Part shown: piece after piece, positions 35,371-44,678 of the stretch
How the letters are laid out: each line of letters starts with the position of its first letter
How positions within the stretch are numbered: position 1 is the stretch's first letter
Origin: Watersipora subatra
Lineage: Eukaryota; Bryozoa; Gymnolaemata; Cheilostomatida; Watersiporidae
Length of the DNA stretch: 64,000 nt
Assembly (NCBI RefSeq): GCF_963576615.1
Contig: NC_088714.1
Span: 41,324,072 to 41,388,071 of the forward strand
Direction: 5' to 3'
Translations under genes and position numbers: made by a program
Notes under the pieces: generated by a model
What the model was told of the DNA's origin: nothing
Database searches by the model: none
The model's input: only the letters and a program-made list of their open reading frames with translations

Positions 35371-35650
35371 CTGATGTCAGCCTTGGTTGTATTTATGACA
35401 AAAATAATAAAAGGCTTAAGCAAAACCCATGTGTTTGAGTCAACATGTCAGTGTAGTAAGTGAGCTTACAGTTGAGTTCAGTGGGTAATTTGCTGAAATT
35501 CTGCTAGGTGGTGTTAAAAATGTGCTTGGTTGTTTACATGACAATGACAATAAAAGGCAATAAGCAAACCGATGCGTTTGGATCAACGTGTCAGTGTTGT
35601 GAGTGAGCTTACAGCGGAGATCATTGGGTAATGTGCTGAAATTCATGTAG
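35371..35650. repeat. About 138-bp imperfect tandem duplication
   Basis: CTTGGTTGTATTTATGACA through GCTTACAG and GGGTAATTTGCTGAAATTC recurs about 138 bases on. It lies just upstream of the first GPB5 exon seen. Confidence 0.8.
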
Positions 35651-35747
35651 AGAGATGTACTGAGATGAACTTGTGTCGAGAAACATGAAGAGAGCGGTGC
35701 TGAAATTAGTATTCAAGATTTGGACAAGTGATATTCTATGTCTGTAG

Positions 35748-35921
35748 GCCTTGTGGATTGTGCTTTTGCTTAGCATGCAGCTCTGCAACACTGATTCCTC
35801 CACATTTCCTCGACCACAAGCGGGATGTAACCTGCGCAACTACAGAATGAATGCTTCAACAGAACACTGCTGGAGCAACATTACAGTGCCGGCGTGTTGG
35901 GGTTTCTGCCAGTCATCAGAG
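35748..35921 (+). CDS. GPB5: GPB5 exon (signal peptide and first knot half)
   Basis: Acceptor TTCTATGTCTGTAG precedes 35748 and donor GTAGGT follows 35921; 58 complete codons. It encodes a hydrophobic stretch with no usable ATG of its own at the front, so the start codon must be in an upstream exon. Cysteines are at exon residues 13 (leader), 27, 41, 50 and 54. Confidence 0.9.
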
Positions 35922-38900
35922 GTAGGTGTGAAGCCGCTGCGTTCACCAGCTTATGCCAATTACCCTATTAACATAATAATAATAATGAGATAAGCTGCCA
36001 AAAAGAGCTAAGTTTCGGTGTGCTGGGGAGTTGTATCCTCTACTTCATCTGAGGAGTTGCTAGCAATACTTCATCTTGCTTATGAAAAATGGGTGAAGAA
36101 GAAAGATGAAAGTGAGAAAATGAGAAAAGATTTACAAAGCATATAGTACACACATGTGCGCACATGTAAGTGCTTGCCAAAATTAACAGCTGTTCTACTA
36201 AAACAATCTGGGAACATAACTCTTGCTATTTATTATCAGTACTATTATATATGCTATCAGTGTATATGTATTTCCAGTTTTATAGAATTCATTGGCTTTG
36301 TACAGCTATATAGCTACGCATGTGTATAGCATATGCAATGGTATATTCTTCACCAACAACCTTTTTGGGTTGTTTGTTTGAAAAAACGAAGGATTATGAT
36401 TATTAGTACTATCGGTACCAACAACCTTTTTGGGTTGTTGGAACCGATAGTACTAATAATCATAATCCTTCGTTTTTTCGTGACGCCATTCTATCGTTGT
36501 CCGCCAGCTTTATGGACACACTTTTTCGTTAAAAACACGAAGCGTCTGCAATTAATTATTGCAAACAATGCTTTTGTTCACAAATTTTTTATTTTAGTGT
36601 CAAAACAACACCTAAAAATACTATCAATCAAGAGAATGACGATCGTTTTCTACAAAGATGGCGGCTTTTTCAAGGTCGAGCGCATGTACAAACAGAGTGA
36701 TGGCATCAAAAAAATGATGGATAATACAGTAATAATAATAAATAGGGATAATACAAAGCATTCTTATAAGAAACTTTACTCTAACGCATGACAGCCTTGA
36801 TATACAAATCGAATAGCGAAAATCATGAACTTCATATGTAGAGGTTTGACTGTAGTTGCAGTGTATTGATAACATATTGCAAAGTCTGAACTCGTTGTCA
36901 TGCATTGATAAAATGGTCTGCAAGGACTGGAGCCTTAAAGTTTGAAGCCTTGTCAGCCAGCATGCTATTAAAGTTTGAAAAATAGTTAAAGATATTCAGA
37001 GCTGAAACGCTATACGATTTTCATGTGCCCTTAATTAATAGTGAAGGGTGAAGGTATAACATGACTAGTGAGTTTGAAAGTGATATCATCCAGCTACGTG
37101 TGAACCGCCTCTCTCATCTCTTTCAGCAAATGAATGTTGTCGTCGAAGTCATTGTGTAACCCATTGATTAGTTAATCTATGGAAAAAATCTTGTTCCTAT
37201 CCCACCTATCTAGTAATAATATAATTATACAGTCAAACATGGGTAACTCAAACTTCATGGGACCGAGCGAAAGTGTTCGAGTTATCAGAGCTTTCAAGTT
37301 ATCAGAGCACTGTCACAAGTGCATGTATTTATCAGTAGATACATGTACATATACAAACTATATATAAATCAAAAGCATAGATTGCTTGTTGCAAGTTAAA
37401 GGGCCTCTCATGTAAAGTTTTAAAAGTTTTTATCAGAAAGTATAGAAAATTTTCTATCGCTTGAGATTTGTTTGTTTTATGTGATGTGACTGTAAAATTG
37501 GCAAAACTTTATCGCGGTTAAAATGCTGAGAAGAAAAAATACCTTTTTCTTTTGAGCGGTTCAACCAAGATTAATTTTGCCAATTTTACTTTAAGTTTAT
37601 CTGAAGGTTTCTACGCTTTCCTTTGCTTTCGATGGGCCATCGCAAAGCAGATGTGTGGTAAAATTTGACCTTTTGCAAACCTTCAGAAAAGTCGTTAACG
37701 AAAATATTTTGCCGATGATGGTAATAACGACGCCTAAGAACTACTAAAAGTTGATGTTAATCTCTATGGCTTGGAATAAAGTGATGTCCTAAAGTGATAA
37801 CAACCGTCTCCGTAGTCATTGGGCAAAAAACTGTTTGAGTTAATAATGCTAAGTTCGAGTTATCTAAAGCAAATTATCACTGCGTGAGAATGGACCGAAG
37901 AAATCCGTTCGAGTCGACGATGTGTTTGAGCTATCCGAGGAGGGGGGGGGGGGGGTGAGTTATTTGTGTTTGACTGGATCTACATGTATATATTATTTTG
38001 GTAGCCTTTGTGCATAGCTCATCACTTTTGTGATTTGAGCACTCTGGTGTCAGCATATTGACTTTCTTAATCTGTGAGGCAACTTCAACGTAGTTGTGTC
38101 ATGGCAGGAAGTCAACTCTTATTGGTAATGAGATTTGTGTTCCTTGCCTGCTTTGAGCTGCACTGATGAGGTTTCAATAGCCGAAACAGTACTGTCTGTA
38201 GCATGTAAATATATATATATATATATACATGTTTGTATATATATAATAAAAAAAATATTAAGAAGAAAGTAAACTTTTAGTAATAGCGCTACAAATTTGT
38301 TTCAGGCGACGCACTCCTTAGGCGTGGTTGGACTAAATATATAATAATACTTATTAATCTATATATATAAATATATAATCGATATCCACATGCCACAGAT
38401 CTAACATTTGAAGGAGTTCAGAAAGAAGTTCTTGTCGCTATCGGTACAAGTCTTGCTACGTCACTATGGTACCGATTTAAAAGCCAGCAAAGATCAAGGT
38501 TGCTCAGATTTAAGTTTATTGAAAATAGTTTTAAAATTATGACAACAAAAAACAGGTAATTTACCAATGATATTTTAAAACAACCCATTAGAGTAAATAA
38601 TTTGCCATATATTCTTGTACAAGCTTCATAAATACATAGTCAACCCCAATTTATCATTTCTCCGAATGGCAAATTCAAATCTTGCTATGATATCGAAAGT
38701 TAGAAACTCTTTGATCAAATTTCTATCATTCTACACATGTCCTAACCTTACAAAGTTCATGACCTTACCTAAGTCAAAAGACAACCCCCCTAAAGGTCAT
38801 AAACTTTTAGAATGTGATGAGCCTACAAAACAATCAATTTCAAAATCCATGCAATTGTCCAACATAGTTTATTTTCTAGCTGTTAACAAGCACCTGCTCG

Positions 38901-39594
38901 TGTAATCAGCTCTTACAACCCATCAGTAGTTAATCATCAAACCATAAAAAGCTAGAAAGCATGCAATGTGGAAACAACTCCCAAATAAGCTTGTTACTGT
39001 CCCTTCAAAGATACAGAAATTTAGCAAATGCCTGTAACTTCAATGAAGGACACTGTCTGCTTCCTAATCAGTAGAACAAATACTACTTGAGAATCCTATG
39101 CAAAAATAATAATTCTGTTTTATCTTTGCGACAAAAAACAGGGAGGGATTTGTGAGCAATCAGCAAAAATGTCTTTTTACGAAGTTTTACTTTTTTACCT
39201 TGGTAATACAATGGTAACTCGCTGCATAAAAATTGCTATTTATTAGTTATACTAAGTTGTAATCTTTTATTGTTTTAATTATTGTAAACTATTTTATTTT
39301 ACATTTCATGCCTTTTTTTCTAAAGAATGGTGCTAAGATACGAGTATTTTGTATATTTTCTGTAAAAAAATTATGTTGAATGAATCTATGACAGTTTGCC
39401 TAGTTTCCAATAGAAAAAGGTCAATCCTCACCAGCAACTCACCTCAAGTCTGTTTAATTAAATGAGTGCTTTACCTTCAAGCATTCACTCAGTGAACGCA
39501 CTAAAAATTCGCTAGTGCATTTATTTATACCTTTATTTTTGCAATTAGTTGTGGGAGCTGATTGACTTTTTAGGGAAGAAGTGAATCATCTACC

Positions 39595-39631
<37 letters not shown>

Positions 39632-41235
39632 CATGTATATATATATAAATTTGATGAAAAGTTTAGTAAGAAATTATAAATTTAGTAAGAAATTTAATAG
39701 TAAGCTCTACTTTAGTATCGAGCACTTTCTGCTGACTTCTAGCCTATACTTTATTGTATACATATATATATATAGTTATATACATGTATATATATACAGT
39801 ATATATATATATCTATATATATATTTCTCAAAGTCCGTGTGTTGGAATTCCGTCTGTTGGAAATCCGGCTATAGCTATTATTAGAACAGCTGAGCTGGAC
39901 AACAATACAGACTCAAAGTCCTGGCTTACCGTCATTGGAAGCCTAACCTTATTAATTAGCTTAGTGGAGTTTTCCATTGGCAATATGCCAGGCTACTAGC
40001 TTGAAAGGTACAGTTGTTTGACAAAGTTTTAAAACCTTTACAGTCGTTTTTATTTTTCTCTTAATTTATTTCAACTACACGACACTTCTCTCATGATATG
40101 TAGTTTGAAAGTTATAATGGCAACTGTTGTAATATGTTAAATACAAATCAATTTTCTGTCCAAAGACTCTTCTATTACCCGAGCAACGCCGGGTGGCACA
40201 GCTAGTACATGTATATATATACAGTATATATATACATGCATATATATATACATGTATATATACATACATGTATATATATATACAGTGTATACATATATAT
40301 ATATATATATATATGATACATGTATATATATATAAACATAGACTCAGAGTAGAGATCGCGTGTCTAAGTGAGTGTTGCTGATAGCAGATCTTATAATACA
40401 ATCTGAAGTAGACTGAGGGTAGACTTGATAGGACATTTTGAGATGGGCTATCTCAAAGATGGCCAGTTTTCAGTCTAACTCATGGCTATCTCTGAGATTT
40501 ACTATGTTTCCATTACGTGAATGGTGCGGATATATAATTGTGTGCATGTTAAGTCACCGTGCGGCGTTTTGATACATACACATGTTGTGGATTAATGCTG
40601 GCAATTATTTGTTTAAAAGGATAAGGATATCTACGACTGAGGTTATAGCGGTGCACGCGTGTTGTCAAATCAAATTTGAAATGCCTGAAGCGTGGAAAAT
40701 GTTTAAATGAAATAGATTGCGCGGCATTTTCTCCGCATTATTCGCAAGTGCCGTTTCCATCTTTTGCATGCATGAAACACTCATTAAAATGTTGCGGGCA
40801 ACAAAACTAGTCTGACTTTTGCCCACGACTAGTCTGACTTGTGGGTTGACTTGCTTTTTCTATCGTGCGGATGATACAAACTTCTGGATTTATTGCTTCA
40901 CAGAACCAGCGATAGACTAACTCATGGCTAACTCTGAGATATACTGCGGGTAAATCCTGTAAGGCGGGATTTGACCTTTATTTGACCTTATGAGGGATAC
41001 TATCAGTCCTGTCACACCGATTTGTAGCCTATGTTTATGCTTTTAGGTGGGAACTGCCAACCCTCCATTCACTATAGCAAGACATAAAGTGTGTGGCTTT
41101 CGTACTTATCAGAACGTAACATTCACCTTATTGAACTGTCACAGAGGTTATGCAGCGGAAAAGGTTGTTGTCCCGAGTGCTCTCTCATGCTCTTGCACGG
41201 AGTGCGATACTACGACAACCCATTGCGAGGGGTAA
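35748..41235 (+). CDS. GPB5: GPB5, thyrostimulin beta-type glycoprotein hormone subunit (two exons)
   Basis: GPB5 is the ancient bilaterian cystine-knot hormone subunit that pairs with GPA2 and acts on an LGR-type receptor after secretion. Exons 35748-35921 and 41047-41235 join in phase 0. The protein seen has a hydrophobic leader (WIVLLLSMQL), then GCNLRNYRMNASTEHCWSN and CWGFC (the CxGxC knot core), followed by ARHKVC, LLNC, PSALSCSCTECDTTTTHC and a stop. This gives ten mature cysteines spaced as in vertebrate GPB5, which lacks the extra seat-belt pair of LH/FSH/TSH beta. Three N-glycosylation sequons are visible (NAS, NIT, NVT). The initiation codon is on an exon not found. A GPA2 gene was not seen in the window. 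AATAAA at 41290-41295 is a likely polyadenylation signal. Confidence 0.92.
36381..36478. repeat. Near-perfect 46-bp-arm hairpin
   Basis: Arms 36381-36426 and 36433-36478 pair with one mismatch around a six-base loop (TTTTTG). The inner part is CCAACAACC/GGTTGTTGG. The right arm is the beginning of a dispersed repeat (36466 on), so the structure may be a fold-back made at an element end. Confidence 0.93.
36466..36770 (+). repeat. Dispersed repeat, copy 2
   Basis: Homologous to 2255-2570 in the same orientation; see that entry for landmarks. It lies in the GPB5 intron. Confidence 0.7.
37230..37976. mobile_element. Pogo/Tigger-like TIR element, copy 2
   Basis: Same family as 10480-11462: starts CAGTCAAACATGGGTAACTC and ends in the inverse of CAGTCAAACACAAATAACTC. 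It has one copy of the internal segment that is duplicated in copy 1. A G-run of about 15 bases lies near the right end (37942-37956). TA flanks the left end; the right flank is not TA. Confidence 0.8.
38157..38202 (+). ncRNA. Type I hammerhead ribozyme motif
   Basis: All conserved parts are in order. Stem I 5' strand GCTGCA (38157-38162), CTGATGA (38163-38169), a short stem-loop II (GGT..GCC), GAAA (38183-38186), a minimal stem III (CAGT/ACTG), cleavage triplet GTC (38194-38196) and stem I 3' strand TGTAGC (38197-38202). Stem I pairs over six positions including one G-U. Short-stem-III type I hammerheads are known from Penelope-like elements and retrozymes. No reverse transcriptase was recognised nearby, so this may be a solitary terminal remnant in the GPB5 intron. 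Self-cleavage is a prediction. Confidence 0.72.
38206..38240. repeat. (AT)n tract next to the hammerhead
   Basis: ATATATATATATATATACAT-type run starting four bases after the ribozyme motif. Confidence 0.85.
38300..38345 (-). ncRNA. Degenerate hammerhead-like core (weak)
   Basis: The minus strand reads CGCCTAAGGAGTGCGTCGCC then TGAAACAAATTTGTAGC. This resembles a hammerhead whose CTGATGA has decayed. It is inverted relative to the intact motif 100 bases upstream. Confidence 0.3.
39597..39655. repeat. (TA)n microsatellite
   Basis: TATATATA run with CATATACATG interruptions. Confidence 0.9.
39812..40205 (+). mobile_element. Helitron-like non-autonomous element with both ends intact
   Basis: Starts A|TCTATATATATATTTCTCAA and ends with the hairpin ACCCGAGCAACGCCGGGT, seven bases, then CTAG|T at 40202-40205. 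The insertion lies between A and T as expected for Helitrons. The 3' part is homologous to Helitron copies 1 and 2. At 394 bp it has no RepHel. It sits in an ATACATGTAT-rich microsatellite that continues on both sides. Confidence 0.88.
40206..40342. repeat. TATA/CATG microsatellite
   Basis: TATATACATGTATATATA-type repeat, the right half of the array split by the Helitron insertion. Confidence 0.9.
41047..41235 (+). CDS. GPB5: GPB5 terminal exon
   Basis: Acceptor TTATGCTTTTAG precedes 41047. The exon has 62 codons then TAA at 41233-41235. It carries six cysteines, including the CxC pair, and the NVT sequon. The GPB5 C-terminus TTECE-like block is seen as TTTHCEG. Confidence 0.93.
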   Translation: MGTANPPFTIARHKVCGFRTYQNVTFTLLNCHRGYAAEKVVVPSALSCSCTECDTTTTHCEG

Positions 41236-41289
41236 AAGAGCTGACCAACAATATTGGCACAAATCCGCTTGAGTTGACAAGGTTCCATG

Positions 41290-41295
41290 AATAAA
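41290..41295 (+). terminator. Likely polyadenylation signal of GPB5
   Basis: AATAAA, 55 bases after the GPB5 stop codon. Confidence 0.65.
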
Positions 41296-41476
41296 ATAGA
41301 TCTTACCATGAATGAACAATTGTGTAGAAAGCATTAGCATTGTTTGCTTCTATAAACGCTTATCTTTTCTATTGATATATTTTTAATAACAATAGCTAAA
41401 TATACTTATTCCAAATGGCATGGTAAAAGATTATGTGCTAACAATACGTCCATCTCAGTCATCTTCTGTAAATGCT

Positions 41477-42279
41477 TCACACTTTTTTGCCTTCTAGCCA
41501 GCCCTTCTTCGCCTTGTCAGCATAGTATTTTTTGATAGCTTGGAGACCATTCTTAGCCAATGAATACGGGGGTCTAACAAGAGAATTAAGGCCGGTTAAA
41601 TCCATATGGTTAAGACTAGGCAACGCAAACAACTCATCAGGTAGTTCCTTGAGGTCGCAATTGTTTGACAAGTCTAAATGCTTGAGAGAGACGAGTCGAC
41701 TGATGTCATCAGTCTCTATCCGAGACAGCCTGTTATGGCTTATGTCTAGCGTGGTTAAACTCGACACTATTGAGAGGACCAAAGGAAAGGTAGAGAACTG
41801 ATTCCGACTAAGGTCAACCTTGAGCAGTTTGTGATTATTACCAAAGAGATTGGATAAAGTTGTGAGGTCACGAAGATAGTTGTTGCTCAAATCAATGCTC
41901 TGTAGTTGGAAACCGACAAACATGAGCAGGTTGACTGGCACTTGGCTGAGTCGACAAGACCTGAAAGCGATGTCGGTAATCGCTGTCATGGTTGATTGTA
42001 ACATGAATTGAAACATATTCACATGTGCATCAACAATGGCAAACCTACGCAAACTTGAGAGAGTCTTTATCGCTTGAACAAACATTTGATAGTCCTGATG
42101 TGATGCAAAAGTTCCAACAAACACGACATCGTTGACCATACAATGCGTGAGAGAGCATTTTTCAATAAACTCTTTAACTGTCATTAGATTTGCTGAGAAA
42201 GGGTTTTCCACAACTGCCCTCCAATGCTGTTCTTCCACTGAATTGAGGGCTCCCCCGAAGGACTTCTGACACCAAACGG
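41477..42279 (-). CDS. Leucine-rich repeat protein, terminal exon
   Basis: The minus-strand exon begins after acceptor TTTTTTAG (42287-42280) and ends at TGA 41479-41477, giving about 266 residues. At least five LRR units are visible (LQSIDLSNNYL, LLKVDLSRNQF, LTTLDISHNRL, LKHLDLSNNCDLKELP, LNHMDLTGL), preceded by about 100 residues with weaker hydrophobic periodicity. The tail GLQAIKKYYADKAKKG resembles the helical cap after LRRs in intracellular SHOC2-like proteins. No membrane segment is seen. Upstream exons were not found, so the full domain set is unknown; the exon is entered in phase 1. It ends tail to tail with GPB5, 241 bases between stop codons. Confidence 0.82.
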
Positions 42280-42490
42280 CTAAAAAATTCAACACTTTAA
42301 TTTTTAAAGAGCTTTTTTATCTGGTTTTAGACAGAAGAGAGAACATATGCGCTGAAACTATTATAAAGTTATCGTTTATGGTATCAGCCAATACTACGCC
42401 AATGTAAAAAATGCTTGATGCACAAAATTATGAAGCTGGAAAGAATATTTCCAATTAAAAAAGCAATTTGTAATGAAGATTAAGAGCTGA

Positions 42491-42830
42491 AACAGTCATG
42501 ATAAAATACCTTAATGTAGGTATCCTGATCTCAATAACAGTCATAATAAAATATATTAATGTAGGTTTCCTACTCTCAAACAGTCATAATAAAATACCTT
42601 AATGTAGGTATCCTGATCTCAATAACAGTCATAATAAAATATATCAATGTAGGTATCCTCCTCTCAAACGGCCATAATAAAATGCCTTAATGTAGGTATC
42701 CTACTCTCAAACAGTCATATTAAAATACCTTAATGTAAGCTCGTTCTCTTAAACAGACATAACAAAATACCTTAATGTAGGTATTCTGTTCTCAAACAGT
42801 CATAATAAAGTACCTTAATGTAGGTATTTG
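42491..42830. repeat. 43-45 bp tandem repeat, eight copies
   Basis: The unit contains CAGTCATAATAAAATACCTT and AATGTAGGTATCCTGATCTC. It lies upstream of the LRR exon, probably in its intron. Confidence 0.9.
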
Positions 42831-43966
42831 CGTTACTACAGACTATCCATGATATACAGTGGACATACAGTAATAAGGTTGTTGACTCTGATATTTGCTT
42901 GCAATAAGGCTTGTCGAATAGCTAATACACAGCCGTAACAGCCACCATCCAATATACTTGCAGGATTTACAGTTTTAGGCAAAAGCTACTAGTCTGTGTG
43001 GGCTGAATTGTATTCGCAATCCATCTGTAAGTGGCTAGTAAATCAAGAACGCCTATGTAAAATATACACGTACTCTCAGTTTAGACAAATAGATTGAATC
43101 GGTTTAATGACAAAACTATTTAACAATAGTAGTTTTAATATGCTTATGGCAACGCTTACCCCTGGTAGCCATATGATGTGTTAATAAAAACGATATCACG
43201 AAACTGTAACCACCGGTTAAACATGTGACTCAGTGCTCAAAGTTAATCATAAGGAGGTACAACGATAATAATATTACCAGTTGAATTTTTGCACATCCGT
43301 TTCTAAAGAGCACGGCCAAGGTTACGTCCGTTGATAGGCAACGGAGTAGTAACCCGAAGGAAATTACGGCACGTACATGCACTGAATTATATGACCCCTG
43401 GAATGGCATTGGCCGATCCAGAGCCGTATAGTTTCACAGAGTCCAGTGACCAAAAACCGGAAACAAAAACGCTTGATTCCAAACAAACCCGATCGACACA
43501 CTGATCTCTAATGGAATATTCTTACCTCGCTCTCAACATCTCACTTTTTTGCATTTACTTTACTATATTACAAAAAATAATTTGTAGTTTCTTGTAGGAA
43601 AATTTGTCTTTTTCAAATGGTGTATAATACAACAATCAATTTTAGAGCGACTGCCAATGGGAGTAATCTTTGTTGGTTAGTGTTGCAGCCTCTCCATTAT
43701 AACTTATATAAAACAATAGTGGGCGCGGCTTGTTTGTTTGGAGCCGTGCGAGCTCCGATATACGCATCCGTTAGCAGCGAAACTCTGTGAAGTTTTACAT
43801 CTCCTACTATCAGAGTCATATAGCTTTACACAGTCACAAGACCGAAAACAAAAACGTCCGATTCCAAAAACAAACCCGATCGACATACTGATCTCTAATG
43901 CAATATTCATACCTCGTTCTCAATACCGCTCTTTTTTGTATTTACTTTACATTTAAAAAAAACGTT

Positions 43967-44340
43967 TGTTTGTTATTCGTTGTACACTATGAATAGAACT
44001 GTTGACTGACTTTAGATTTGTGTTAGTTTATGTACAAGGCCCACTCCACATACCTGCCAACTCTCACGCTTTGGGCGTGAGACTCACGCAATCAACCCAA
44101 AGAAAAAATGAAAATGCGTGAGAAATGCGTGAGATTTTTGCCCCAATTTCCACAATTTTATATATACTATCATTGATACATCAATTGCCCCAAAACCAAA
44201 TCTCACGCATTGCCCCACTCTTGGGTTGGCAGGTCTGCCACTCCAGGCTCTACAAAACATGAAACTAAGATATATGAGTTATTCAGAATAAAAGTATTAA
44301 GTCACAACACAACATAAATGTTACGGACATATTATCAACA
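43967..44340 (-). repeat. 3' LTR of the gypsy element, interrupted
   Basis: 374 bp, which equals 177 bp plus a 189-bp insert and its 8-bp duplication. Preceded (minus strand) by the purine tract AAAAGGGA. Confidence 0.95.
44049..44237. mobile_element. 189-bp hAT MITE inside the 3' LTR
   Basis: Ends CATACCTGCCAAC and inverted CAGACCTGCCAAC. Target duplication CCACTCCA at 44041-44048 and 44238-44245. The other LTR shows the empty site with CCACTCCA once. The interior has direct and inverted GCGTGAGA-type motifs. Confidence 0.93.
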
Positions 44341-44350
44341 TCCCTTTTAC
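44341..44350 (-). other. Polypurine tract of the gypsy element
   Basis: AAAAGGGA directly upstream of the 3' LTR on the minus strand. Confidence 0.7.
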
Positions 44351-44678
44351 AATATTTGGAAAGAAGCATGTGATAAAGCAAGTCATGAATATCACATATT
44401 ATGTATCGTATGTGTCCACAAAGGTATGATGAAGAACTGCTATTTCACATGAATAGAAATGTGTGGTAATAGCTTCTCACAAATGTTTCTCGTATGTAAT
44501 AGTGTATGAATGAAATATGAACTGAATCTGACTAATTGTCAAAGCAATATAGTTTGTAAAGTCTCTTGTCATCTATTGTCTCATGACCAGTATAAAAGAG
44601 ATTGTGTTAGTCCCATCAGGCCTCAAAGGCGCAGGCCCCCTCAGCCTGTTCCGACACCTCCTGGGTCAGCCTGGTCAC

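Noticed and set aside
38615-38905. Possible Penelope protein near the hammerhead motif
   Set aside because: The 96-residue frame shows no reverse transcriptase or GIY-YIG motif.
39633-40401. Tyr/Ile-rich frames around 39.6-40.4 kb
   Set aside because: Translations of TATA/CATG microsatellites flanking the Helitron.
41532-41801. Plus-strand frame opposite the LRR exon
   Set aside because: Shadow of the LRR coding exon.
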